DNA of 64,000 nucleotides from Strobilurus pachycystidiatus (GCA_019915135.1 JAHLMK010000013.1:62001-126000); one strand, 5' to 3'. Positions 47,332 through 60,396 are shown, numbered from the stretch's first letter. Notes: generated by a model not told the origin, from the letters alone. Program-made: numbers and translations.

Positions 47332-50008
47332 CGTGCAGAGGTAAGGTGGGGAGCACTTTGAGTGCGGGATGACGGATTATATGCGGACAGGTGCTAGGAA
47401 CCGATGTGCAAATTACACAGGGAACGCAACGCGGAGGATTCGAGGATGATCTTGTGCGAAGGTTCTAAATGTATCCGTTTGGTGGACCTTGAGAAGGTCT
47501 AGACAGAAAACATATGGAGATTCGTCAAATTAGTGACAGCTCGACATCAATCCGAGTAATTCGTGTGGTTGACTATTTAACTATGGCTAGGTCACATCAG
47601 GCCATGAATAGAGTTGCATCAGATCGCACCTCACCGTTTCTTATGCATTTCGATCAATCCGTAGGTTTCACAAGCCACATTCGCTTGGACAAGGCACGAA
47701 ATGAACAAGTCCGCTGGAGAAATGTCGGCGCGCCGAAGATTTCCCTATTGCGAAGATAAGAATACAGTTTGTGGCTCGGGAACGCACTCACCGCCTAAAC
47801 GACGAAAGTCTGATGGTGTACGTGTCAACACGACTGGCGGGCTTCACAGACCGCTTGGAGACGCAATGTCAGCGATGAATATGAAGATAAATATCAGGTA
47901 GGTATGATTCAACAATCGACCAACAACGGCGGTTCTCAGACCCGGCCGGCCCAGCCCGCTATGACCGACAGAAAGAGAGCTGGAGATACAGTACGGTTAC
48001 GGAGGGTTGCGGACTCGGATTCTGTAACAATTGAAGGGAACGTTAGAAACCAGGAGAAACAGAGTCAGGACTAAAAGCGCCGATCGATGCCCCTTGTGCC
48101 TGATTCGTTTGGCAGTTCGAGTTCCTCGAAACGCGTGGACAAGAGATGGATGGATGGTCATTGAGAGGTTCCAATCTATACAAGGTGATGTTGAGCACGA
48201 GGGTATTGCATACATGTTAGAGGTATGGAATTGCTGTCCATAGCACGCTGTGCACCACACATGCCAAGCGCATACGAGGGGCTTCCACTGCGCCGGGCGA
48301 CTGTGCGCACTCTGTGCGCACACATATAGCGCATGCTTCGTGTCATCACGATCCCTACCGTTCCTTATTTGAAATTAGAGCCTGATTTGCCTGGAGAAAT
48401 CAGGGAGAAATCTTGGGCATAGACGCCGTGGTTATGACTAAATAATCAATGCGAATGAGCCAGCAAAGGCCACCAGCTCCCTTACACTGTAAGTGACAGT
48501 ACAGTAACTTGTCAACATTGAATACTGAAGGTCTGGAACCACGCCGAGCTCATTCAGGGTGCATTTGACGCGATCGCATGTGTCGAAGGTGTGTAAAGAG
48601 CTCTATCAGAGATGTCAACTTACGGAGATCTTGACACAGAGCAAATACGCTACCTGCAACTGGAATGGTAAGAGGAAATCGGATGCGTCAATGCCGACTG
48701 GGGAATTTAGAAATAGACTGTGTTCATCAAATTTGCGGTCAATGAAAAAGGTACCGTCGGTCCTTCTCGGTCCCTGTGGTACCTGGTCAGAACATATGAT
48801 ATGGACCGTTGACAAACATTCCATGCGTCACCCACGAGCCGTTTCCTGAAGTTCACTGCCAGTTCACAGGCTAGGCTGGCCACGGGCAGACCGCACGTAA
48901 GCAACTGTGTGCTTGTACAGGCCCTGTCAACGCTACCGATAAGAATCCTAGCAAAATTCTAAGGCCCACAGTAGTGGATTTGTGACTTGGTAAGCACCAA
49001 GTTCCAAGACTTTTTCAGTGTCGTCGTAAACAGTCGTGGTCCGACGTTGAGCAGATGCACACGGTGTTCAGTTAGCATCATGGGGACCTGCGTGTACCGG
49101 GTACCCGCAACATTTCAAAGTGAGCATGCACTCGCTAGCAAGTAGTACTAGCAGACTCACAAGAAAGACATGTAAAGCGAACCATATGCGCCACAACATA
49201 CTCAAGGCCTTGGACGGTATTACGTCCATATGGGTGAGAATCGATGACCATGAGCCTCGGAAGTCATTCTTGTAGATGATGCCGAGCGTTGTCGACACAG
49301 TTCACGTGGGGAGGTAGGAGGACTCTGGGATCCCGGCTTTAGAATTCGAAAAACCAGCGTGGTCGCGTTGGTGCACATGAAGGTGATCCTGAGTCTGTCC
49401 TGAGCACACCAGCTATTTGGGTCGTATTGTATGGGACCAGTGTGGGACGTGGGACCATGGGTAGCAAGGAATGTTCTGATAGTACTCCACGAGAGCCGCG
49501 AGTGACGCAGGTCGTAAGTAGCTGATGGAGATTGAGACAAGTCACCAAGTGGAGGATAGAGTTCTGTCGGGCTAATCTAGGTACGTCCCCGTGTTGCCGT
49601 ATACCGCAATTACGAAGGACCGCAAACCACGGTGTCGAGTGTCACGACTCAATGAGTATGACGGCGACCAAACTGTTGGATCCGAACTACGTTCAGGATG
49701 TGAAAGAGCTGGGCACTTCCCAGATATACAAGGTGCCAGAAACAGTGGACATGCATTGAGAGGCAGAGATCAGTGCCCGACCCAAAGACCTGCAAGTAAA
49801 AAATAGATGCACTCCGAGTCGCTATTTATTGGGAGAGGCTGTCAGTCCGCAAGGTGTATTGGAGGCAGAGCCTGGTTGCAATAGAGAGCAGTAGACGTAA
49901 GAGTGGTCCCTCTGTGCCGGGCTTTCTAAAGACGAAGAGGTGGGACCGTGGAGGTTGAGAACAAAGGCCGATCGGCATTTGCCGATTCGCTTTCTCTTTT
50001 GGTCAACG
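47332..50008. other. 2.7 kb without a recognised gene
   Basis: Upstream regions of the WOPR gene (-) and NUP49 (+). WOPR genes often have long regulatory 5' regions, which could explain part of it. Scattered short frames (48031-48323, 48559-48904, 49220-49548) show no motif on either strand. No repeats or tRNA seen. Confidence 0.45.
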
Positions 50009-51859
50009 ATGTCTGCGTTTGCATCGAGGTGCGCGTCGTGCGGATTCTGTTCAAAAATCAAGTAAACTGTTTATCTAGTCTGTCCGCGTTTGGCTTGAAG
50101 CCCTCTACCACGTCAAACACGACCACCGGCGCGTTCGGCCAGCCCAGCGGACAGACGGGCGCCTTTGGCTCATCAACGACGCCCGGCGCGAACGCGTTCA
50201 GCGCGTTCGGACAGAACCAACAGCAGAACAAACCTGCCTTTGGGCAGACAACGGCGGCGGCGCCCTCTCTGTTCGGTCAGACACAGCAGCCGACGGCGGC
50301 GGCACCATCTGTTTTCGGCCAACCCCAGCAGCAACAGCAACAGACCGCCACTCCATCTCTCTTTGGTCAAACAAACACGAATACCCAGCAGCAGCCCAAC
50401 ACCTCAGTATTCGGCCAGTCCACGCAGCCCCAGCAGCAGCAGCAACAGCAACAGCCCTCTGCATTCGGCGGTGGCTCATCTATATTCGGCCAGGCGAATC
50501 AGCAGCAGCAGCAGCCTGCGGGAACGACCTCTTCATTCGGCCAACCCTCGCAACCGGCCGCTGGCTCGACGTCGATATTCGGCCAGCCATCTCAGCCGGC
50601 CGCGGGAAACACATCGATCTTTGGGCAGTCCACAAATCAAACCCAGCAACAGCCCTCTGCTGGTGCATTCGGACAGTCAGCTGGGACATCCATCTTTGGC
50701 GGCAGTGCCTTTGGCCAACCCGCTCAAAACCAGAACCAACAACAGCAGACGCCGAACGCCCCATTATTTGGAAGTACTTTCCAAAATCAACCGACTGGAG
50801 GCGGCTTCGGTTCCAGCCTGTTCAACAAACCGCAACAGTACGTCTTCCTCCTGATCCGTATATTCTTCCCTTGATGACTTTGTCCTGAAGAGCGCCAGTA
50901 GCAGCCCAAGCCCCACTGTTCCACAAATCCACGAAATTCAATGACTTAAACGACCAGATCAGAAAACATTTCGAGGATATCGAGTACGTTTCGTCTTCCT
51001 CTTTCAAGCATGATCTCAAGCTTTTGCTCAGAGCGCACATTCAAGGTCGCATTCAGATCAGCAAGGATCTATCTCAGCGTAAACTTGGAGAAGAACCCAC
51101 GAAAAGCCAGGAGCAACTTCGAGCTTTCCACAAAGTAATATCTCGATCTATAGTTCACAAGCTATGTGACTGACCATGCGTTGTAGGAGCTCGTCGACAC
51201 TGTGTCATTCATTCGCGCAGACTCTCATCATACGAAGGACCTCAAGACAAAAACGGAGCAGGCAGTAGAAGACACTATTACCGCTATGAGAATTATCGAT
51301 GCGCACAAGAGCCAACAGATGAATCACCCGCATCTCAAGGACCATGCGTCATTCCCGTTCGAGTGTGTAATTCTCCTTGTCTTCTGGGTCACGTTCCTGA
51401 AGATTCGTGTAGATTTTTCACCCGACTTTCCAAGGAAATGCGTGACCGGTTAGTCTGGTGCAAGAGCGTTATTGAAGTACGTATCTTCTATCGCCTCCGC
51501 GCGCAGGGAAGCTTGAACTCCTTTCAGCAAATAGAGCGCAAATTGGCGTCCATGGCACAGCAATCACAATACACACCACATGGTATGTCGAGAATCACCG
51601 TCGGATTGCGCCTACTTATGTTGGCCTTCTCTTAGGCATTTCTGCGACTCTTCAAGCACAACACTCACTCTTTCTCGCCCTCGCCAGCAAGACGGCAGTG
51701 CTCGACGCTGAGTTGCAGAAGATCAAGGGTCTCTACACGCAGCTGTGGCGCACCAAAACCGGCAGTGTGCGAGATCCGTTCAACGAGCTTGACACGGACC
51801 GAAATGTGGGGAATGGTAAGAATTCCGATCTGGGATTGAGTAGTCTGAGTGTTAGGTAG
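50009..51859 (+). CDS. NUP49: FG nucleoporin NUP49/NUP58 (Nsp1-complex subunit)
   Basis: Part of the central transport channel of the nuclear pore. A 20-nt first exon (50009-50028, MSAFAS) is joined to 50079. Residues 8-270 are a Gln-rich FG domain with many SLFGQ, SIFGQ and SAFGG units; CAG/CAA runs encode poly-Gln. The C-terminal half is coiled coil with NUP49/NUP58 blocks: LFHKSTKFNDLNDQIRKHF, RIQISKDLSQRKLGEE, FTRLSKEMRDRLVWCKSVIE, QIERKLASM, ISATLQAQHSLFLALASKTA, LYTQLWRTKTGSVRDPFNEL. The gene ends at TAG 51857-51859. The order of FG part, coiled coil and the LWRTKTGSVRDPF end distinguish it from Nsp1 and NUP57. Confidence 0.9.
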
Positions 51860-51970
51860 CTCCGATAATATCTGAGGTTAGTATGTTGTATATATGTCTT
51901 GGCACCTCGATTGTATAAAATCATCCACTTGTGAAATCGGCCATTTGCGGGCCTTGCTCAATTCTTGGTC

Positions 51971-52258
51971 GGCAGTGCTTGATGCCGAGTTGCAGTAGAT
52001 TAAGGGTATCTACACACAGCTGTGGCGCTCAAACCGGCAGTGTACGAGATCCGTTCAATGATCTCGATGCGGAGTCCTGCGGACCGGCAAAATGTGGGGA
52101 ATGGTAAGATTTCGAGCCTGAATTTGAGTGGTTTGAGTGTTACATAGGCAGCTCCGATAAAATCTGGGTTTATGTTGTATATATGTCTTGGCACGTCAGT
52201 TGCATCTCATTCGGCTGTGAGCTACATATTATTTGCGGGCTTACCTCACTTCCTCGTA
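51971..52258 (+). pseudogene. Tandem broken copy of the NUP49 3' end
   Basis: The sequence from GGCAGTGCTT at 51971 repeats the segment starting at 51694, with a period of about 277 bases, and includes last-exon coding sequence plus 3' flank (TGTATATATGTCTTGGCAC occurs in both). The copy carries a stop where the parent has Lys (CAGTAGATT against CAGAAGATC) and small indels in the DPFNEL region. It is too short and broken to code. Confidence 0.85.
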
Positions 52259-52492
52259 TCTGTCGAATGTCAGCTTGGAAGTGCATTCAGGAGGCTCAAT
52301 TCTCGAGCGGTATTGCCTGGGACCATTGTATTGGTCCGAGACCCCAGAGAGTCGAATAAGAAGTTAAGAACCGTAAAAGCTTATTGGTATGCAGATGGTA
52401 TGTATAAGGTAAGTATGAAGCCCAAGTCCATGTGATATCATACGTATACTTACTACTTACGATATCCTACCAAGTTGCTAACATCCGTCCAA

Positions 52493-54491
52493 TCATGCTT
52501 TGGTAAAAGTTACCTCCCCTTCGCCCGCACCGACTTGAGCTACGCCGTCCCCTGATGCACCCCAGAAGTTTCCACGGAACGCCCACTCTCCATTGACCCA
52601 CTCCACTATGTATCGCGAGTCCATTCCGGTCACCACATCGCCCTCAGTCACCTCGTCCATACTCGTCTCGTACCCCTCTGCCCTCCTGACGTCCCAGTTC
52701 GTCCAGATCATCGACGCGTTGAAGAGGTTCCCGTCGAAGTGCTGTAGGAGAACGTACTTGACCCAGTACTTCGGGAAGGACATGACAATGGCGGGTAGGG
52801 TCGAGTTTTGCAAGGCTTGTTGAATCACAGGGTGGGTCACTGCATAAGTGCAGTTGTCCGAAGGGGAGGTGGTGACATAGCACGCGTTGAACGATCCGTA
52901 TGCTCCGTTGGTAAACGTGCCTTCCATGTCGGCATAAGACGTCGAAGGATCAGCGGGCGATTCGGGTGGCGCTGTTATGAGCTCGAAGGATGCATAGGCG
53001 GCGTTCTGGGTGATCAAGTCTCTAAATCACGTTGAATATGCTCTCCATAACAGGTACTCTGCCTACCTCGATTCCCAGTCGACAAAATCAAGTCCGAGGA
53101 GGTCATCCGTTAGCCTGTACTTGATAGCTTCGGCGACGAAATAGTCGTTCTCATTGTTGGTGAGGACAATGACGCCAATGTTATCATTAGGATAACGAGC
53201 GATCTGAATCATGATGCGTAATTAGCACTGATCAAAGACGCGTAGACAATCCAAACCTGTGAGTGAAAGCCCGGATTGTGCCCGCTGTGTTCGAAGGCGT
53301 CATGGCCGCGATATGAAAAACCCCATTGCGCGCACCCATAGACCTGGGGACTCTGTATAGGACAAGAGGATGAGGAGGCTGCGTCAAACGAAACGAACGC
53401 GTCCTCACCAATTCCGGATAGTCACCCGTACCCATCGACACAGAGACCCCATTGGCAGCATGCGCAATGATATCGCTCGACACGATGGTTGACCCCGAGA
53501 CAGGATCGACGCCATCGTTCATGAGCATGGCAAGCCATTTGGTCTGAGGGGCGTCAGATTCACTTGGGCATCAGAATGTATTTGGTAAAGGACTGACCAA
53601 GTCTCTCGCAGTCGACAGAATACCGGCGGCGCCAGCCCATATGTTCTCTGTCCCTGGCCGTAAGATGTACGGAATGACCTCCCGCAGCACTCCAGGGTTC
53701 CCATAAGCGAGGTCTCGTCCGTGAGACACGAAAGAACTGGCGAGTAAGCCGGAATCCTCGGCTTCTTTGACCGAATATGTAGTTGAGGTCATATTGAGGG
53801 GTCGAAAGATCTTCTCCGCAACGAAGGATTCGTACGACTGGTTGGTCGTGGAATGGAGGACGGTTAGATGGGAGAGGGATTCGTACATCAGGTTGTTGTA
53901 TTGAAAAACCTGCCGGAGTTCTGCTGAGGGCTTGAGGTAACGGACGTTGGCGATCTAAGGACATACACCATCAGAAACCAAAGTCACAATGACCGCCAAT
54001 CGCTGTACCATTTCTTCCACGCCGCCATCCAGAGGACCACCAGAATATTCATGAGGAGGCAATCCGGTACGATGGGACATCATGTCTTGTATGTTTATAC
54101 CGATATCCATCACTTGGTCCATCATTCCCCAGAGCGGCTCCCCAAAGGCTTCGCTGGCCTTGGTTGTCCATGTCATGTTTGTTGCTTCCAGGACCATGCC
54201 GACCGCGAGGGTAGTGAACAGCTTTGTGTTAGACGCAATGGAAAACATGGTATCAGGTGTCACTGGCGTTCCGTCTCCCTTCGCCATACCGTAAGACCCA
54301 AAGTCTGTCTCCCATGTGTCGTTGGTCTTCTTTACGACGGCCACGGCGATCCCAGACGCGCTCCATCGTTTGAGGAAACCTTGGATATAGTCATGGGTCT
54401 CGAAGCTGATTAAGGCTGCATTGCTGACACCAGTGGATGCAAGCACGAAAAGGAAGGACGGTCTCATGTTGCAAGTTGTATGAGCGTTCAA
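52493..54491 (-). CDS. Secreted beta-lactamase-like serine hydrolase
   Basis: Class C beta-lactamase / penicillin-binding fold, used in fungi for esterase, transacylase or peptidase activity. The start MNAHTTCNMRPSFL or the internal Met at 54467 leads to a signal peptide (RPSFLFVLASTGVSNA). Motifs in order: SxxK as SNTK in TMFSIASNTKLF, YxN as QYNN, and HxG as HSGHNPG. The C-terminal domain (ADMEGTFTNGAYGSFNACY...) resembles the extra beta domain of fungal homologues. About seven exons, all GT-AG where checked. Several potential N-glycosylation sites (NMT, NQS, NST) agree with secretion. It is divergent from the GH45 gene. The substrate cannot be told. Confidence 0.88.
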
Positions 54492-55551
54492 AAAGGGGAT
54501 GGTAAGTAGGCGAGTCAGGCCGTACTTCGAAGCGTTTAAAGAACGGAAAGCAGTCCGCTCAGGTGTTGCATACGCGTAAGCATTGTTTGACTAAGCTTGA
54601 GGCAATTGAACTCTCTTTGAGAGAAGATTCGACGCCCTACTTTGCTCCACCTCAGATCAGTGGTCGTCAAGGCAGTACTGATGATTAGCGTTTGATTAGC
54701 GTACTAATAATCAACGAGAGGAACACGGGCGCACCAAAATGAAGGTTGAATTAACATACACGCGGTAAGTATCCATCCCAGAAAAGAGGAACGCTTTGTT
54801 CCCCAGTAAAGCCAGAATCAAGGCTCCCATTAATGTGTATGATCATGTATCACTATCAGAAGCATCGTGCCACCACACCCAGCAACTTGACGAGCCTGAG
54901 CGGGGTGAGAGGCAACGGCTGTTGGAGAAGGGCGTCGAATACTACATGCGGGCGCAGGTCTAGTAGCTTCCCTTTGGCCTGTGACCACCCAGCTGCCGCC
55001 AGACCAATGACATGCCACCGGGCGGAAGTGATGCGAAGATAGGCGAAGGTGATGGTCCGAGGTCAAGGCGCAAGAGCTGCCGATCAAGATCATCAACAAG
55101 TATTTCTACCTCTGACTGTCATGTCGAACCTGCTTCTGCGGCGTGCGCTGACAGTCCTGCTTCCGCTTGTCTGTCTTTCACTCTAAATGCGATGAATTCC
55201 TCCGCCATTTACACAAACGGCCGGCGCCAACTTTTCGGTGGTCGAGACTCGGAGTGGTGGCAGCATGGTTGAAGATAGTCTGCCAGAAACGACGCAGGAC
55301 ACCAGATCTGAGCGTGCTCTTTTGTCCAAAAAATGCGGTTATCTGCGTGTGTTGTGTGGTCTGGTTGTGCCTCGTCCTTGTGCTTGTGCTCATGTATCTC
55401 ATCCAGGAATTATCCGACGAACATTTGCCAAGCCAGTCGTTCGTCCCGACATCCTCCCTCAAACCTCCTCAAATCTTCCGGCCGCCTTGTGATATATCAT
55501 TCTGGAATATAAAGTGCATGACCTTCCACGGACCACCAGCAACGAGTTACA
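54492..55551. other. Divergent promoter region of hydrolase and GH45 genes
   Basis: No gene recognised in about 1.06 kb. It presumably carries regulatory sites for both secreted enzymes. Confidence 0.5.
55508..55514 (+). promoter_or_regulatory. TATA box of the GH45 gene
   Basis: TATAAAG 44 bases before ATG 55552. The position and sequence fit a core promoter. Confidence 0.6.
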
Positions 55552-56824
55552 ATGACCATTCGTTCTGCCCTTGTCGTCGCCTCGGTCTTCACCCTCGGCG
55601 CGTACGCGCAATCCACGGGGGTGACCACGCGGTATTGGTACGTTCCTACATACTCTGCAGACATGGATGATGTAGATGTCAAATGACGCGCCTTTTAGGG
55701 ACTGCTGTAAGCCCTCCTGTGCATGGAGCGGAAAGGTACGCCCCACTATCCTTGTCAACGTCTATGTACCCATACTTACAATCCTATGTGCTCAAGGCAG
55801 CCGTCAACCAACCCGTTCTCACATGCGACAAAAACCAAAATATCTTAACCGACCCAGACGTGAAGTCAGGGTGTGATGGTGGCACTGCCTTCACCTGCGC
55901 TAAAGACTCCCCTTGGGCAGTCAGTGATAAACTTGCATATGGCTTCGCCGCAACCTCCATTGCCGGTGGAACTGAAGCGTCATGGTGTTGTGCATGCTAT
56001 GAATTGACGTTCACGAGCACGTCGCTGGCTTCTAGTGGGAAGAAGATGGTCAGTTCCCACTCCAGGCTCCTGGACTTGAGATACTCATGGTAGTCTTACG
56101 TGAAGATCGTCCAATCTACGAATACCGGAGGTGACCTCGGCTCGAATCATTTCGATATTCTCATCCCCGGGGGAGGGCTTGGGGCCTTCACCTCTGGATG
56201 CCCGGCTCAGTACGGGAGCTGGAATGGCGTACGTCACGCCCATACTTCCCTTTCTTTATCTCATCCTACTTATCAGGGTGCAACTTACGGCGGCGTCTCC
56301 TCCCGCGACCAATGCGCACAACTCCCAGCTGCCGTCCAGCAGGGATGCTATTTCCGCTTCGGTATGTCTTTGAGTGCCGTTTCTGGGGTGATCATTGATA
56401 TGGCTGTTTTATAGATTGGTTCGAGGGCGCGGATAACCCTGCTGTCACGTTCCAACAGGTTTCGTGCCCGTCAGAGATTACGGCTGTTTCTGGGTGCAGG
56501 AGGACCTCGGACCCTGTCCAGTCCACGACTTCGACTAGTACTACCACTACTTCCGGTACCTCGACATCCTCCAGCACGGTCAGCACTACCTCGTCGGCTT
56601 CTGGTGCTACCCAGACCGCGTATGGACAATGTGGAGGTGCGTGATACAGGCATTTGGTGTTAACTCGGGTATTTACTTGACTGGTAGGAACTGGCTGGAC
56701 TGGCCCAACAACTTGCGTGTCTGGGTACACTTGTACGGCTGTTTCTCCGCCATACTATTACCAGGCGAGTACGGGAGTATGCAATCTAGCGCTGGGATGC
56801 TGACTTTCTTTTCAGTGCTTGTGA
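55552..56824 (+). CDS. GH45 endoglucanase with C-terminal CBM1
   Basis: Cuts internal beta-1,4 bonds of cellulose outside the cell. Signal peptide [19 protein letters not shown], then the GH45 signature [14 protein letters not shown], whose Asp is catalytic, and the second catalytic Asp in [12 protein letters not shown]. Further family blocks are [23 protein letters not shown] (partly) and [15 protein letters not shown] Ser/Thr linker ([18 protein letters not shown]) leads to a CBM1 ([15 protein letters not shown]...YYYQCL). The RYWDCCKPSC form is that of GH45 subfamily A (Humicola EGV type). The intron between YYYQ and CL starts GCGAGT, so it is GC-AG (56765-56815). Stop TGA at 56822-56824. 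Catalytic residues are intact. Confidence 0.93.
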
Positions 56825-58860
56825 TTGTTTCAAGTCGTATGATCTGTCTGATGTTTCGTCTCAAATGGGACACATCGACCAAGTACTCTAAAGCCCTCCA
56901 TGATCGCATCAATGTATGCTTTTTGGGTCATCTCAAAGAACCTGCAAAGCGCTTATAGCCATTGTTCTGCGCAAGGCTGACACCGAATGACTCACAAAAT
57001 GGTCGCTTCAATGAGGCGCACTTGCTGAACCTTTTGCCAAGCGGATGAGAGGACCCTCATTCTCCGTGCGCCATAACAAGTTCCTGCCATGTAGAGCTGG
57101 ATTACGATCTCGAGGTCAGGAAGAACAGCCGGACCACAGCTTCGTCCTAGACCGCCAGCTGAATCTGCCTCATCCGTAGAGCTTTAGCCCTTTGAACATA
57201 CTGACCACCAGGCGATGTTTCTGCAGAACCAAAATGCTACGAGCTGGACGTACGGTTTCGCTCTATAACCCGACTCAGCCTAAGTGGCGTCTTCAACTGT
57301 TTGCACCTACAAACAACTTGTTTTCTTCGATCCATCGCCTGATTCACAAAGTGATCCGGCGCTCTCTCTGGGCTGAATTAGCTTAACCAATTCGCCTCGA
57401 CCGACAGAAAGACATTCAGTGGACCTTTCACGATGCATTCCCAGTGTGATATCATGATTGCACGCCTGTTCGCCCGTCTTGCTCTGTGATTGTCGCCCCG
57501 AGAGCCTTACAGACTGTCACGTCAAGGCATCTCGGATAGAGGGCCTGCGAGTGTCTCCCGCGGAATCGGCGTCTATTTCTTTGGCTGAAGCCACAGGTAC
57601 CCTATCTAGCAGCTTCACGTCTTCCCGATCCGCTACAGGTTGTGGTTGGACCTCCCTTACCGAACCGCAGCTCCGCCTCCCTCTTGGTACCTGGTTCTGC
57701 TCTCAGAGGTCAGTCCTATATGCCGCCGAGTTCCCCGTACTAACTCGCTTTGGCGCCAGATCGCACCCTTCAAATTACATTGTAACAAAACAAGGCAGCA
57801 AACTCGGAAAAGCTTGACGACCAATCAAGTGATGCGAGGCGCAAGTATAGATTGTCGCCAGCAGCATCGAGCGTTAACGTTTGCCTCGCCAGAAATCCAA
57901 GATGGTGATTCACCAGACTCATTCCGGTCGATACAGAGTCAGGTGCACAGCCTGATGTCGTCACCTGTCCTCTCGCGGTCTTGGTCGTATGACGGTAAGC
58001 AATCCTGGCAGTCCGACGCCCGAGCCGATAGTGGTATCCCCCATGCCGCAACAGGCCCGCACGAAGCCCCGTCTCCTTCGTATCGCACATCGTCAATCAG
58101 TATTCGCATCCGGTCAATGAGGACTTGTGGTTCTCAAGAAGAGCGTCCGCTTGGCGTCCCGGATCGCTCGGGTCCTGTACTTATTTAGGCGTTGAATCGA
58201 AGTGCTATAGGAGAATGTTGCCGTCTTACCAATTCAGGTGAATATAGTCCAGTTCATGCATTCATGTCATGTCATGTCGAAATCAGCTCACTTAGTGCTA
58301 TGAGACCTCGCGATTCCTTCGCACATAAGCGATGATACGCTGAAGTTTGACCACCACAGATGAAACACGAGCTCAAACAATGTAGCGTTCGTATCATTCG
58401 CCCTGGGCGCAAAGGCTTTGCGTCACGAAGTAGCTTATGAACCTGACGCGTCGAGCTCCCGAGAAAGTGAATCTCGGGCTCGATGAAGTGTCATGATCAT
58501 CGGTAAGGGTGTAAAGTTTCTCGATAAAAGTGCCAATTGAATGTGTGGCGCTCATCGTAGAATTATCGATCACGGACTTCCTCTTTCCATCAGGACATAC
58601 TTTTCACTGCGTAGCTCACTTGACAGGTTACGCATACATTTTCCGCTCGATCTATCGAATATCAGAGTCAGGCCGGATCCGAGTTCCGTAGTGGCATTCG
58701 TATTCGTGTATTACAAGGCAAACGTCTACCTGTTCAAGACTTGCAGTCCGATACTGATTCTCACTTGGTGACAGGCTGGGGTATAAAGGGCGCGAACTCA
58801 AGCTGTTCATGCATCAAGCTCTCTTCTGCTACTCTCCCATCGAACTCGTTCCTCCTCACC
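56825..58860. other. 2.0 kb without a recognised gene
   Basis: 3' UTR of GH45 and the upstream region of UbiA. Open frames at 57458-58188 (+) show no motif. A short repeated TCATGTCATG occurs near 58264. Confidence 0.45.
58782..58788 (+). promoter_or_regulatory. TATA box of the UbiA gene
   Basis: TATAAAG 73 bases before ATG 58861. Confidence 0.5.
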
Positions 58861-60267
58861 ATGAGGCTCCAGCTCGACCAATCGACTCAACCTCTTCTTC
58901 CGTTCACTAACGAAAAAGAATGCGAAGCCGTGCCTGCCGCCCCGCGTCTCAAATTCCCCCTCAGCGTCTCCCCCACTTTCTTGCACCCATATGAAGAGCT
59001 CATTCGATTAGAAAAGGTGAGCCCTTCATTCTTTCTAGACTCGATTGGCCCTCATCATTGTCCTCTCCAACAGCCCGCGGGAACTAAACTCATGTTTTGG
59101 CCATATGGTGCGCTTACGCGCAGAAGCTTGCGACCACGGCCTAACCCAAATCGCGTCTAGCTTGGGGGCTCACTATGGCAGTATACCGGACAAACTCTAC
59201 AATGCCGCTGTCGGACTATGCCTGCCAAATGTTGCAGTGCCTTGTCGCTGCCTTCATCATGCGCAGTTCAGCATGCACCATCAACGATATCTTCGATCGA
59301 CATATGGATGCTGGTGTTGGTTCGTGGAGCGCTCTCCAAAGCCTATGTAGACGCTGATCATCAACGCATTCACCAGAACGCTGTAAAAGCCGTCCCCTCG
59401 CCAGCGGACGTGTATCGGTCGTTGCCGCATCGATATACTTAGCCGTTCAATACTTGCTCGGACTCTTGTTCTTTTATATGACGCTTGAAAGCTTGGCGTA
59501 AGCCATCCATACAATTGTTCCTGCAATCCTTATTAACCGCTTTCTTAGGCTCTACGTCGCCGTCTTCCAGCTTCTGCCTTTGTGAGTTCACGCCCGTGAC
59601 ATACCTGACCTGGCATCTGACTGTGTTCGTTCCTTTAGATTCGCGATATACCCATTACTGAAACGCGTCACGTACTGGCCACAGGCGTGGCTTGGATTCG
59701 CTATGAACTTCGGCTTCATCAGTGCATGGGTGTCCATCACGGACAGTTTTGATTATAAACTACTTGCCTGCGCTATCGTCGGTTGCTGGTGGTATGTGCC
59801 TTCTACGCAACATTTCCTCTGTTCTCATCCCAAATTACAGCTGGACCATGATTTACGACACCATTTACGCATGTCAAGACATCGTGGACGACATGAAAAC
59901 TGGCGTTCTTTCCACTGCCATCCTCTTTGGCACTTGGATACGCCCACTTCTCATCGGCTGTGCCGGAATCTTCGTCTCCGCACTTTATGTCGTGGGATAC
60001 CTCAATGGCCAGGGATTAGGATACTTCATCATCTCCGTCGGTGGCACTGCACTGCACCTCGTTTGGCAGTTCAACACTGTCCGCCTCGATGTTCCATCAA
60101 GTTGTTGGAGTAAGTGAATCTTTTCAAGTTGTCACTGTTCGTTGACAGACCTTTCTAGCTAATTTCAACCGCAATGGTGAACTCGGCTGGATTGTCTGGA
60201 CCGGACTAATGGTCGACTACTTAGTCGCTTCAGAGTCGTTCACTCGTCTATTTACCTCAGTGCTCTG
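58861..60267 (+). CDS. UbiA-family prenyltransferase (4-hydroxybenzoate polyprenyltransferase-like)
   Basis: Transfers a prenyl chain to an aromatic or other acceptor within the membrane. The first exons give HPYEELIRLEKPAGTKL then MFWPYAWGLTMAV. The first Asp-rich motif is NDIFDRHMDAGVERSKARPLASG and the second YDTIYACQDIVDDMKTG; both bind the Mg-diphosphate. About eight membrane helices are visible (LVAAFIMRSSACTI, AVQYLLGLLFFYMTLESL, FAIYPLLKRVTYWPQAWLG, LLIGCAGIFVSALYVVGYL). About eight short introns. A COQ2 role needs a mitochondrial presequence, and the start MRLQLDQSTQPLLPF does not look like one. A secondary-metabolite (meroterpenoid) enzyme is equally possible, although no other such gene is nearby. 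Confidence 0.87.
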
Positions 60268-60396
60268 AAGCCTATATAGCCCAGTCTATATATACCCTGA
60301 CCTTATCATCTGACGCCCACTGCAATGCGATGACCAAATGAAAATCCATTACTCTAAAGCTACAATAGTCGTGCCACAAGGGTCTAAAGGTCTAAA

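Noticed and set aside
50165..50854. 229-codon frame overlapping NUP49
   Set aside because: Out-of-frame shadow of the Gln-rich FG repeats; its Ser/Arg-rich composition is produced by the repeat.
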